This document shows positions 25,456-34,055 of a DNA stretch of 64,000 nt, one piece after another (position 1 is the stretch's first letter; each line of letters opens with the position of its first letter). The stretch lies in the NCBI GenBank assembly GCA_052400665.1, contig JBQTGK010000007.1, one strand, 5' to 3'. Under the pieces are notes generated by a model that searched no databases, was not told where the DNA came from, and worked only from the letters and a program-made list of their open reading frames with translations. This DNA is from JBQTGK01 sp052400665. GTDB lineage: Bacteria > Bacteroidota > Bacteroidia > Bacteroidales > Marinifilaceae. Made by a program: the position numbers and the translations under genes.

Positions 25456-28400
25456 TTAAGCCGATGCACCTTTACCGTGACAATGCTTAAACTTTTTACC
25501 ACTACCACAAGGACAAGGCTCATTACGTCCTACTTTTTGAACATTTCGAACTGGTTCAGCTTTTTTGGGAGCCTGCTTGTGTCGTCCATCAGAGCTTAGC
25601 TCCTCTTTGGTAGTTTTTAGCTTACTCATATCGCGCTTGCGTTCTTCAGCCTGACGAACTTCTTCAGGATCCTGCAAAGGAATATGCCCTTTCATTAAAC
25701 TTGAAATCACCTTCTTATTTACATCTTCAACCATTACTTTAAATAAGTTAAAGGATTCAAATTTGTAAATTAAAAGTGGATCTTTTTGCTCATAAGAAGC
25801 ATTCTGTACAGATTGTTTCAAGTCATCCATTTCGCGTAAATGCTCTTTCCACGAATCGTCAATTGTTGCCAAAATAGAAACTTTTTCGAATGATCTCATT
25901 ACATCTTCAGCCTCAGTCTCGTAAGCTTTCTTTAGATGAGTTACCACATTGAACATTTTCGATCCGTCGGTAAAAGGAACAACTATGTTCTCATACATTT
26001 CTGCTTTTGCCTCATATACATTCTTGATTACAGGATATGCCTGTTTAGCAATAGCTTCGGTTTTTCTTTTGTAAGTATCCTGTACAATATCATTGATTTT
26101 TTCGGAGATTACAGCAGGATTTTCCTTCATAAATTCTTCCTCTGTAATTGGAGATTCAATTGAGAAAGTACGAATTAATTCCATTTTAAAATCTTCGAAA
26201 CTACCACCATGATATTCGTTTACTATTGTTTCTGAAACATCATACATCATGTTGGCAATATCAACCTGAATACGTTCTCCGAATAATGCGTGACGGCGAC
26301 GTTTGTAAATTACCTCACGCTGAGAGTTCATTACATCATCGTATTCAAGTAAACGCTTACGAATACCAAAGTTATTTTCTTCTACTTTTTTCTGTGCTCG
26401 CTCAATTGATTTGGTAATCATGCTATGCTGAATTACCTCACCATCTTCCAGCCCCATACGGTCCATTAGTTTCACAATACGATCGGAACTAAACAAACGC
26501 ATTAAATCATCTTCAAGAGATACAAAGAACTGAGAAGAACCTACATCTCCCTGACGACCGGCACGACCACGCAACTGACGGTCTACACGACGTGAATCGT
26601 GACGTTCGGTACCAATAATAGCCAAACCACCTGCAGCTTTTACTTCATCGCTTAATTTAATATCGGTACCACGACCAGCCATATTGGTAGCAATGGTAAC
26701 GGTTCCTGCCTGACCGGCTTCTGCAACAATATCAGCTTCGCGCTGGTGTAATTTTGCATTCAGTACATTGTGTTTTATCCCACGAATCTTAAGCATTCTA
26801 CCTAACAATTCTGAAATTTCAACCGAAGTTGTACCTACTAATACCGGACGACCAGCCTGTACCAGAGCAACAATTTCTTCAATAACCGCGGCATATTTCT
26901 CACGTTTGGTTTTGTAAACCAAATCATCTCTATCGTCGCGAGAAATTGGTCGGTTGGTTGGAATTACAACTACCTCTAATTTGTAGATGTCCCACAACTC
27001 ACCAGCTTCGGTCTCTGCAGTACCTGTCATACCCGATAGCTTGTGATACATTCTAAAGTAATTCTGAAGGGTAATTGTTGCGAAAGTTTGAGTTGCAGCT
27101 TCAATCTTAACACTCTCTTTGGCTTCAATTGCCTGGTGCAAACCATCGGAGTAACGACGACCTTCCATGATACGTCCTGTTTGCTCATCGACAATTTTGA
27201 CCTTACCATCAATTAACACATACTCTACATCTTTTTCGAATAATGTGTAAGCTTTTAACAACTGATTTACAGTATGAACACGTTCTGTTTTAACCGAATA
27301 AGATTGAATTAGCTCATCTTTTTTGCTAACTTTTTCTTCATCAGATAATGATGATTTTTCAATGTCATTAATTTCTGAACCAATATCAGGTAACACAAAG
27401 AATCCAGAGTCATTGGCATCGGCACTTAATAAGTCGATCCCTTTATCTGTAAGTTCTATTGAATTTTGTTTTTCGTCGATAACAAAATACAGCTCATCGG
27501 TAATAATGTGCATGTTTTTGTTGTTCTCCTGCATGTAGAAATTTTCTGTTTTTAGCAAGATAGCTTTGTTTCCCTGCTCACTTAAGTACTTAATTAAAGG
27601 TTTCATTTTTGGTAAACCTTTAAAAGTTCTTAACAACAACTTAGCACCTTCTTCATGCTCTTTTTTATCTTGGCTGGCAAGTAATTTTTTTGCTTCGGTA
27701 AAAATATGCATCACCAAATCGTTCTGTGCTTTAACAAGCTTTTGAACTTCTGGTTTTAAAACATCGAATTGCTGATTATCACCACGTGGAATAGGTCCTG
27801 AAATAATTAATGGCGTACGAGCATCATCTACTAATACCGAATCGACCTCATCGACAATTGAATAGTTGTGACGACGCTGAACCAAATCTTTAGGATTGGT
27901 AGCCATATTATCACGCAAGTAGTCAAAACCAAATTCATTATTTGTACCAAAGGTAATATCAGAGGCATAAGCCTTTCTTCTCTCATCGGAATTTGGAGAG
28001 TGTTTATCAATACAATCAACTGATAAACCATGGAATTGATATAATGGTCCCATCCATTCCGAGTCACGTTTGGCCAGGTAATCATTCACAGTTACAACAT
28101 GAACACCACGACCAGTTAAGGCGTTTAGAAACACTGGTAAAGTTGCTACTAAAGTTTTACCCTCACCCGTTGCCATCTCGGCAATTTTACCTTGGTGCAG
28201 AACAGTACCACCAATTAGCTGCACATCGTAATGAACCATATCCCAGGTTACTTCTGTTCCCCCAGCAGTCCATGAATTAAAGAAAACAGCTTTATCTCCA
28301 TCTATTTGTACATTATCAAAATGAGGAGCCAAGTCGCGATCGAATTGGTTTGCAGTTACTTCAATTTCTTCATTCTCGGTAAATCGTCGAGCAGTATCTT

Positions 28401-28752
28401 TCACAACAGCAAAGGCCGTAGGAAGAATTTCCTCTAAAACCTCTTCTATTTTTTCATCAATTTGCTCTTCTATTTTATCGATTTGGTCGTAAGTATCTTC
28501 TTTCTCGTTTACAGAAAGACCACCATTCTCGATTTTATCTTTTAAAGCTTTAACCTGATCAGTTTCAGCTTTTACATAATCTTTAATGTGTTGTTTTAGT
28601 TTCTCCGATTCTTCACGAAGCCCATCATGACTTAATTGTGTTACTCTTTCGTACTCTTTTGTAATTTTCCCTAAATAAGGCGATAATTCTTTTAAATCTC
28701 GGTCTGATTTATTACCAAACAGTTTGCCTAATGTTTTATTTATAAAACTCAT
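25456..28752 (-). CDS. secA: Preprotein translocase ATPase SecA
   Basis: Motor ATPase that drives unfolded preproteins through SecYEG. It is 1,098 residues, longer than enteric SecA (about 900) but usual for Bacteroidota; the extra length lies within the first nucleotide domain and the linker. Seen: Walker A MATGEGKT at about 191, the DEVD-type box IVDEVDSVLVDDARTPLI, the second-domain motif TNMAGRGTDIKL, and the zinc-binding SecB/ribosome-interaction tail CPCGSGKKFKHCH at the C-terminus. It is preceded by a short exported protein gene with a C-terminal R-A-P-G motif and by hairpins, one ending 6 bases before the start codon. Translational control of secA is therefore likely. Confidence 0.97.
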   Translation of the reverse strand: MSFINKTLGKLFGNKSDRDLKELSPYLGKITKEYERVTQLSHDGLREESEKLKQHIKDYVKAETDQVKALKDKIENGGLSVNEKEDTYDQIDKIEEQIDEKIEEVLEEILPTAFAVVKDTARRFTENEEIEVTANQFDRDLAPHFDNVQIDGDKAVFFNSWTAGGTEVTWDMVHYDVQLIGGTVLHQGKIAEMATGEGKTLVATLPVFLNALTGRGVHVVTVNDYLAKRDSEWMGPLYQFHGLSVDCIDKHSPNSDERRKAYASDITFGTNNEFGFDYLRDNMATNPKDLVQRRHNYSIVDEVDSVLVDDARTPLIISGPIPRGDNQQFDVLKPEVQKLVKAQNDLVMHIFTEAKKLLASQDKKEHEEGAKLLLRTFKGLPKMKPLIKYLSEQGNKAILLKTENFYMQENNKNMHIITDELYFVIDEKQNSIELTDKGIDLLSADANDSGFFVLPDIGSEINDIEKSSLSDEEKVSKKDELIQSYSVKTERVHTVNQLLKAYTLFEKDVEYVLIDGKVKIVDEQTGRIMEGRRYSDGLHQAIEAKESVKIEAATQTFATITLQNYFRMYHKLSGMTGTAETEAGELWDIYKLEVVVIPTNRPISRDDRDDLVYKTKREKYAAVIEEIVALVQAGRPVLVGTTSVEISELLGRMLKIRGIKHNVLNAKLHQREADIVAEAGQAGTVTIATNMAGRGTDIKLSDEVKAAGGLAIIGTERHDSRRVDRQLRGRAGRQGDVGSSQFFVSLEDDLMRLFSSDRIVKLMDRMGLEDGEVIQHSMITKSIERAQKKVEENNFGIRKRLLEYDDVMNSQREVIYKRRRHALFGERIQVDIANMMYDVSETIVNEYHGGSFEDFKMELIRTFSIESPITEEEFMKENPAVISEKINDIVQDTYKRKTEAIAKQAYPVIKNVYEAKAEMYENIVVPFTDGSKMFNVVTHLKKAYETEAEDVMRSFEKVSILATIDDSWKEHLREMDDLKQSVQNASYEQKDPLLIYKFESFNLFKVMVEDVNKKVISSLMKGHIPLQDPEEVRQAEERKRDMSKLKTTKEELSSDGRHKQAPKKAEPVRNVQKVGRNEPCPCGSGKKFKHCHGKGASA

Positions 28753-28758
28753 CTTGAT

Positions 28759-28848
28759 ATATTGATTTCAATATGTAAATGCACTCAATACTATTGAGAT
28801 ACAAATTATTTGTATGTTAATTTACTAAGCTTGCCCGGTTTCTGGGCA
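28759..28848 (-). promoter_or_regulatory. Hairpin cluster in the secA leader
   Basis: Read toward secA, four stems occur: TGCCC / GGGCA (28832-28848), ATACAAA / TTTGTAT (28799-28815), CTCAATA / TATTGAG (28784-28798) and ATATTGA / TCAATAT (28759-28774). The last three have perfect 7-base arms. The last stem ends 6 bases before the secA ATG and covers the ribosome-binding region. The last two stems share the hexamers TCAATA and TATTGA, so their arms can swap partners. Confidence 0.65.
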
Positions 28849-28857
28849 GATGAAATA

Positions 28858-29244
28858 TTAGCAAAAAATGCCAGGAGCCCGAATTTGAGTATCACCCTCG
28901 GGAATTTGTTTGTAGTAAACTTCGGAATAAGGATTTACTCCCCTAAACTCTTCTGGTAAAGGATAATTGAGTAAAGATTCTTCTCGATTTAAAGCTGGAA
29001 TTTTAGGTAAATTCTTTAGAACAGATAGTTCTTCGGGATTCGAAAAACAGGTTCCAGTAACCATTTCCTGATCTACTTGCACCAATATTGGTGAAGCAAA
29101 AGATTCGTCGAAGTGTTGAATATGATCTGCATACCATTCTGCAAACAATTGTTGATCTACCGTAAAATCCTGAGCATTAGCGCCCGGAACTACAGCTGCA
29201 CAACCTGTAAGCACACAAAAAACTACTATGAGGTATCTGTTCAT
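28858..29244 (-). CDS. Small exported protein upstream of secA; candidate arrest peptide
   Basis: A 128-residue protein from the ATG at 29244 (MNRYLIVVFC). The frame extends 5 codons further upstream, but those codons overlap the predicted promoter. N-terminal signal: hydrophobic LIVVFCVLTG followed by a lipobox-like LTGC at residue 15, or by a signal-peptidase-I-like PGANA-Q at about 25. The mature part is acidic, without a known domain. The C-terminus ends QIRAPGIFC. R-A-P-G/P near the C-terminus is the essential arrest sequence shared by ApcA, ApdA and ApdP, and it resembles IRAGP of SecM. With its place 105 bases before secA this suggests a secretion monitor that stalls ribosomes. Function is inferred, not shown. 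Confidence 0.72.
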   Translation of the reverse strand: MNRYLIVVFCVLTGCAAVVPGANAQDFTVDQQLFAEWYADHIQHFDESFASPILVQVDQEMVTGTCFSNPEELSVLKNLPKIPALNREESLLNYPLPEEFRGVNPYSEVYYKQIPEGDTQIRAPGIFC

Positions 29245-29256
29245 ATCCATCGAGAC

Positions 29257-29264
29257 CAAAAGTA
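29257..29264 (-). promoter_or_regulatory. -7 promoter element before the small exported protein and secA
   Basis: Minus-strand TACTTTTG matches TAnnTTTG and lies 12 bases before the ATG at 29244; no clear -33. It supports the shorter start and would transcribe the small gene together with secA. Confidence 0.5.
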
Positions 29265-29365
29265 AAAATTATTATTGGTTTAACGACTGGTTTTATTGAA
29301 AATAATTGAATTCTTTTGATGGATTATTAGTAAGTCGTAAAAATACGATTTATGATAATATCATA

Positions 29366-29397
29366 AAAAAAGCCTCACAAAAAATATGTGAGGCTTT
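29366..29397 (-). terminator. Terminator of ftnA
   Basis: AAAGCCTCAC / GTGAGGCTTT 10-bp stem with a 9-base loop and a T run on the minus strand; 24 bases past the ferritin stop. Confidence 0.85.
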
Positions 29398-29420
29398 AGA
29401 TATAATAAAGTCTGTCTTAT

Positions 29421-29930
29421 TTATTCAGCAGGAGCAGTAAATGTTCTTGTCTTAAAATCTTTATCCATCATATAAAGTCCATGACCTTTTCCTTCGAACA
29501 TTCTTAATTGATCAATAATTTCGCCAACAGTGGCTTCTTCTTCTACTTGTTCATCAACAAACCATTGAAGAAAATTAACTGTAGCGTGATCTTTTTCTTC
29601 GATTGCAACATTTACACATCCATTTATCAATCGAGTAACTTCCTCTTCGTGTTTCAATGTTTCTTCGAAAACATTTAGCACTCCGGACCATTCTGAAGGA
29701 ACTTCAGGTATGGGATCTAAAATTACTCTACCTGCACGCTCATTTATATAGTCAAGCATTTTCATTGCATGAAAAGTTTCTTCTTCAAACTGAACTTTCA
29801 TCCAATTTGCAAAACCTGGCATTCCATTTGCGTTAAAATAATTCGACATTGAAAGGTAAAAATATGCTGACCAAAATTCAGCATTAATCTGTTCGTTCAA
29901 AATCTTTTCTACATTCTTGTTAATAGCCAT
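29421..29930 (-). CDS. ftnA: Bacterial ferritin FtnA
   Basis: Non-haem iron-storage ferritin of 169 residues; 24-mer cage with ferroxidase centres. Seen: the first metal glutamate in NAEFWSAYFYLSMSNYF (about 17-33), EEETFHAMKMLDY with Glu and His ligands (about 49-61), and DEQVEEEATVGEI (about 126-138). It lacks the haem-ligand methionine pattern of bacterioferritin. It has a single-gene unit with its own promoter and terminator. Confidence 0.95.
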   Translation of the reverse strand: MAINKNVEKILNEQINAEFWSAYFYLSMSNYFNANGMPGFANWMKVQFEEETFHAMKMLDYINERAGRVILDPIPEVPSEWSGVLNVFEETLKHEEEVTRLINGCVNVAIEEKDHATVNFLQWFVDEQVEEEATVGEIIDQLRMFEGKGHGLYMMDKDFKTRTFTAPAE

Positions 29931-29965
29931 AATGTATGATATTTTAGTGTATCTCTTATTTTATT

Positions 29966-29998
29966 CAAAAATAGAAAGAATTCACCGAACACAACAAA
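29966..29998 (-). promoter_or_regulatory. Promoter of ftnA
   Basis: Minus-strand TTTG (29995-29998), 21-base spacer, TATTTTTG (29966-29973): a complete Bacteroidota -33/-7 pair, 36 bases before the start codon. Confidence 0.65.
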
Positions 29999-30114
29999 AA
30001 TGCTAATGTAGATTGATTCTAATTTACTGACTAAGGCACATATATACCTGTGAAAAAGACGAGTACTAATTGACGGATTACAAATCTAGAATTAAGATTG
30101 AGTTGATTCAAATT

Positions 30115-31782
30115 TTATTCTAAGGTAAAAAGTGGATTTTCATTAAACTTTGCCCAATCCTCTTTTAACACATTATACATTTTATCTATTTCCGGATTAC
30201 TGATTCCACAACTTTTTAGTTCTAAGATATATTTCATCAAATTATAACAGCTTGTAAATTGCCCACAAGCAATTAAGGAATTCATTCTGTCTACTTTTCT
30301 ATCTTCCTCGGTCCACCAAAGCGATGTTGGTGCTTTTGATGCTGTTAAGGCCACTGCCTTTAACCGCTTCTGAGGTCGTTTTATCTCTAGATGTGTTTTT
30401 TTTGCTCCATTTAAACCGCCTATAACTGAACTTATTCTCCTATTTTCCAGATTCTCCGAAGAGTAGAAAAGTTGGTAGTTTAAATACCTAATTTGTTTTA
30501 AAAATACATCATCAATCATTTTCGCTCCTGAGGTTGCTCTTTCTATGAGCATACGTTTTACCAAATCGGTATTTAATTTCTGGAAAGATTTAATTTCGGT
30601 AAGTAATGATCCGGGCACATTATTTTCAAAAATTACTTTTAGCTTAGCCAAAGCATCACTTTTTAAATAAGCAATTACTCCACCGGCCAAAGATAAACTT
30701 AAGCCAATACCTGTTAGAACACCACCAATAACATATAAAGAGGGCCATGCTTGTCCTGTTATAATTTCTAAAGAGTTGATTAACATTAAAACAATGCCAG
30801 AAAATAAAATTGTTAAAAAACTCCAGTGAACACTCAGATATTTCATGAATGTATTGGCCTTTTCTTTTACTGATATTCTGGAAGTACCTTTAGAATTTTC
30901 GGGTAACCAGGCTTCCATTTCACTATTCCCAACATCATTAACAATAATTAAATCTAATATCCTGTCTCTATGTTTTGATTTACTAATATTCACCATACTA
31001 CCAATAGCCTGATTATCGACTATTCCTCCATCCATTACACCAATTCCTTTGGTAAAATTTTCGAGACGCTTAAGATTTTTGTAATCGGTGTCTTTTCTGT
31101 TTCGAATATAATCATCGGGAAACACCAAAGGCTCAAATCCAATGGGAAAGCACGATGATGATGCAACAATATCTGAAAGTTCAATTTTACTGCTTAATTG
31201 ATTTAACTCATCACAAGATAGATTTCCATTTCCAAATGTGCCAATATTCTGAAACCTAAAAGCCCTTCCAAAAGAAAATTCTGTTGCATTAAAACAAACA
31301 TGCTTAAGATTCGATGATTTGATATTTTTAAACATACCGAATTGTCCCTGAAAGAAAGGCATATCAGCATAAGCCAAGGCAAAAGCATTAATCAAAGATC
31401 TTTTCTTGTGTGGATATTTTTTCCACAAAACGCGATTCTCGAGTTTCTCGACTGCATTTTCGAGCAATTTATCTTTGTCAGGCTCAAAACATTCGTAGAA
31501 CTCTCTGTAAAACTTATTAAAATTATAATTCTCACTTTGTACGGCTTTAGCATAGGCCATAGCTAACAAAGATCCTCCACTTACCGCACTAATAGCCTCT
31601 ACCCTATTTAGCAATGCATCGCCCTCATAAGATATTCTGTTTAAGTAGGAAAGAACCCCCAGCGAAAAAAAAGTAGCACGATATCCGCCACCACTAAAAC
31701 AAAGTCCAATCGATTGAAATGGGATAAGTTGTGTTCTCATGCTTACATCTTTTATATATTTGCCTCTAATGATAGAAAGCAT
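30115..31782 (-). CDS. Patatin-like phospholipase with an embedded membrane region
   Basis: A 555-residue patatin-family lipid acyl hydrolase. Seen: oxyanion loop SGGGYRATFFSLG (about 30-42), nucleophile Ser68 in ISAVSGGSLLA, and catalytic Asp in GVMDGGIVDNQAIG (about 250). Between the catalytic domain and a basic C-terminal region are two hydrophobic helices, FLTILFSGIVLMLINSL and LYVIGGVLTGIGLSLSLAGG, so the protein should sit in the inner membrane. There is no signal peptide; the start at MLSIIRGK or at MRTQLIPF (15 codons later) cannot be decided. It has no gene partner; substrate is unknown. Some patatins act in defence systems, but no defence genes adjoin it. Confidence 0.85.
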   Translation of the reverse strand: MLSIIRGKYIKDVSMRTQLIPFQSIGLCFSGGGYRATFFSLGVLSYLNRISYEGDALLNRVEAISAVSGGSLLAMAYAKAVQSENYNFNKFYREFYECFEPDKDKLLENAVEKLENRVLWKKYPHKKRSLINAFALAYADMPFFQGQFGMFKNIKSSNLKHVCFNATEFSFGRAFRFQNIGTFGNGNLSCDELNQLSSKIELSDIVASSSCFPIGFEPLVFPDDYIRNRKDTDYKNLKRLENFTKGIGVMDGGIVDNQAIGSMVNISKSKHRDRILDLIIVNDVGNSEMEAWLPENSKGTSRISVKEKANTFMKYLSVHWSFLTILFSGIVLMLINSLEIITGQAWPSLYVIGGVLTGIGLSLSLAGGVIAYLKSDALAKLKVIFENNVPGSLLTEIKSFQKLNTDLVKRMLIERATSGAKMIDDVFLKQIRYLNYQLFYSSENLENRRISSVIGGLNGAKKTHLEIKRPQKRLKAVALTASKAPTSLWWTEEDRKVDRMNSLIACGQFTSCYNLMKYILELKSCGISNPEIDKMYNVLKEDWAKFNENPLFTLE

Positions 31783-32046
31783 TATTTTTTATACTAAACT
31801 ACAATAATATTGGGAATATCAATATTTAAAAATTACATGAATAACTCCGGTTTTATTATTGCACATATTTTTTACAAAAAAAGCAATAACACAATTTTAG
31901 CTAAGTCATAAAGTTTAATTTAGGGGTACAATCGTTTTAATTATTTTGTTCGTTAATTTTTTAAGTAATCTCTAAATATTTTCTCTAATTTTAAAAACTC
32001 ATAAGTCCAATCTATAAATTATTATCTCTATTTTTAGTATCCCGCC

Positions 32047-32079
32047 ATGAAAGCGGTTTTACCCTCTAAATTAAATTAA
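32047..32079 (+). CDS. Possible 10-codon leader peptide before the antiporter gene
   Basis: ATG at 32047 opens MKAVLPSKLN and stops two bases before the KefB-like start. CCGC / GCGG flanks its start codon as a 4-bp stem. It may couple translation or be chance; no ribosome-binding site is visible. The remaining 31783-32046 spacer is AT-rich and holds an AATATTG / CAATATT inverted repeat, but no gene. Confidence 0.25.
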   Translation: MKAVLPSKLN

Positions 32080-32081
32080 CT

Positions 32082-33677
32082 ATGGATCCTCTTTGGCTAG
32101 CTATTGCATTTTCTTTCGGACTACTTGTAAAAGTAATAGGACTTCCCCCATTAATAGGATATTTACTAGCGGGATTTACCTTAAAATATTTTGGTGCCGA
32201 GTCGAATGAATTAATTCAAAGTCTTTCCGAGCTTGGAATAAGTCTTTTGTTATTCACCATTGGTCTTAAGTTAAGCATTAAAGATCTACTTCATAAGGAA
32301 ATCTGGGGTGGCGCCTCTATACATCTTCTTTTGGTAAGCTTGCTAATGGGTTTAATTTTATTTGGTTTAAGCTATAGCTCCTTACATATATTTACTGATT
32401 TTACATGGCAACAAGCCTTAATAATTGGTTTTGCGCTTAGTTTTTCGAGTACCATTTATGCAGTTAAAATTTTAGAAGAAAAAAGCGAATTAAAATCGGC
32501 TTATGGTGTACTATCGATAGGAATATTGATAATTCAGGATATTTTCGCTGTTTTTTATATTGTATTGGTTGCGGGAGAACTTCCTTCTGTTTGGGCTCTT
32601 GCTTTACCAGTTGTTTTTGTTTTGATACGTCCCTTACTATTTTTGATACTCGAAAAAATTGGTCATGGCGAAATTTTAGTGCTTTACGGATTTTTTCTAG
32701 CTTTAGTTGTAGGAGCCGAGCTATTTAAATTTGTTGGCCTTAAAGCCGATTTAGGAGCATTGGTTGTGGGTATACTTATTTCAAATCATAAAAAAGCAAA
32801 AGAACTGGCAGAGTCCTTAATGAATTTTAAAGATATCTTTCTAATTGGCTTCTTTCTTTCTATTGGATTAATGGGTTTCCCTGATTTTCAGATGCTACAG
32901 ATAGCAATCATTTTAGCTTTGGCTATTAATATAAAAGCCATACTCTATTTCATTGTATTAACCCGCTTTAAAGTTCGGGCCAGAACATCTTTATTTACAT
33001 CTTTAACACTTGCCAATTTTAGCGAATTTGGTTTAATTGTGGCTTCTATTGCAGTTGCAAAAAATTTAATTCCCTCAGATTGGTTGGTAACTATTGCTAT
33101 TGCGGTGGCCATAACTTTTATCATTTCTTCTCCTTTAAATTCTCAGGCTCACAGAATTTATTTTGGAATTAAAAAACACCTTCGAAAATTTGAGACTAAA
33201 AGTCGTTTAATTTACGATAAGACTTTTGATATTGGCGATGCAGAAATTTTAGTTTTTGGTATGGGAAAACTGGGTGTATCGGTTTATGATCAATTAAATA
33301 AAATACATGGACAAAAAGTTTTAGGATTGGATTACAATTATGACACAGTTCAAAATCTTAAAAAAGAAGGAAAAAACATTCAACAAGACGATGCTGCAGA
33401 CGGTGAATTTTGGGAAAGTATTTTTTCAAAATCGAATCACAAGCAAGTAAAGTTAATTATGCTATGTATGAATGATCATCAATCAAATATTTTTGCGGTA
33501 AAACAATTAAAATCAACAAAATATAATGGAAGAATTGCTGCCATAGCACGATTTGAAGATGAACACAAGCAATTAGAAAAAATGGATGTTGATGCAGTTT
33601 ATGATATCTATTCCGAAGCTGGTTACGGATTTGCAAATCATGTATGTAGTAATATTGATATTGAATGCAGCAGATAA
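32082..33677 (+). CDS. CPA2-family cation/proton antiporter, KefB-like
   Basis: Monovalent cation:proton antiporter of 531 residues. An N-terminal membrane domain (about 1-350) has some 12 helices and the CPA2 features GLPPLIGYLLAGF, LLFTIGLKLS and FALSFSSTIYAVKILEE. A C-terminal TrkA-N/RCK nucleotide-binding domain (about 380-515) starts ILVFGMGKLGVSVYDQL. No TrkA-C domain is present. Probable role: potassium efflux or pH homeostasis, gated by NAD(H) or glutathione adducts as known for Kef. It is convergent with the tRNA-Leu gene, and nhaA, another antiporter, is nearby. Confidence 0.88.
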   Translation: MDPLWLAIAFSFGLLVKVIGLPPLIGYLLAGFTLKYFGAESNELIQSLSELGISLLLFTIGLKLSIKDLLHKEIWGGASIHLLLVSLLMGLILFGLSYSSLHIFTDFTWQQALIIGFALSFSSTIYAVKILEEKSELKSAYGVLSIGILIIQDIFAVFYIVLVAGELPSVWALALPVVFVLIRPLLFLILEKIGHGEILVLYGFFLALVVGAELFKFVGLKADLGALVVGILISNHKKAKELAESLMNFKDIFLIGFFLSIGLMGFPDFQMLQIAIILALAINIKAILYFIVLTRFKVRARTSLFTSLTLANFSEFGLIVASIAVAKNLIPSDWLVTIAIAVAITFIISSPLNSQAHRIYFGIKKHLRKFETKSRLIYDKTFDIGDAEILVFGMGKLGVSVYDQLNKIHGQKVLGLDYNYDTVQNLKKEGKNIQQDDAADGEFWESIFSKSNHKQVKLIMLCMNDHQSNIFAVKQLKSTKYNGRIAAIARFEDEHKQLEKMDVDAVYDIYSEAGYGFANHVCSNIDIECSR

Positions 33678-33742
33678 TATACTTCTACTATTTTACTAAA
33701 CTTATTAGAATTAGCAGACAGCGAAATAATCTGGCTAACCAT

Positions 33743-33775
33743 AAAAAAAGGATCAACATTAGTTGATCCTTTTTT
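33743..33775. terminator. Bidirectional terminator between the antiporter and tRNA-Leu
   Basis: AAAAAAAGGATCAAC / GTTGATCCTTTTTT with loop ATTA. On the minus strand it directly follows the tRNA; on the plus strand it follows the antiporter. Confidence 0.85.
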
Positions 33776-33776
33776 G

Positions 33777-33858
33777 TGCGGATGAAGGGACTCGAACCCC
33801 CACGCCCTAAGGCACTAGATCCTAAGTCTAGCGCGGCTACCAATTACGCCACATCCGC
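33777..33858 (-). tRNA. tRNA-Leu (UAG anticodon), copy 1
   Basis: Minus-strand 82-base cloverleaf: acceptor GCGGATG / CATCCGC with discriminator A. The anticodon stem CTAGA / TCTAG encloses CTTAGGA, giving anticodon TAG. The variable arm is long and of type II, and the T arm contains GGTTCGAGTCC. CCA is not encoded. It is identical to the copy at 38642. Confidence 0.97.
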
Positions 33859-34055
33859 CTTGCGTTAATTGCGATGCAAATATGAGTCATTTTTTCTTTT
33901 GAAACAAAATATTTTCATAAAAAAATCTCCACACATCAGTATTTACGGGACATACACCAACTAAACCAGCTGATAAACAAGTTTATCGAGAAATAAAATT
34001 ATTTTACAAATAATTCTCAAACCAAAACTTTGTTACAGGAACAAAACCAAAATAA

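Noticed and set aside
27993..28280. Long opposite-strand frames within secA, dnaE, brxC and pglX
   Set aside because: Mirror frames of long conserved genes; codon use and translated sequence show no independent protein.
30115..31782. Patatin as a CBASS-type defence effector
   Set aside because: No nucleotide cyclase or other defence gene adjoins it; neighbours are ferritin and an antiporter.
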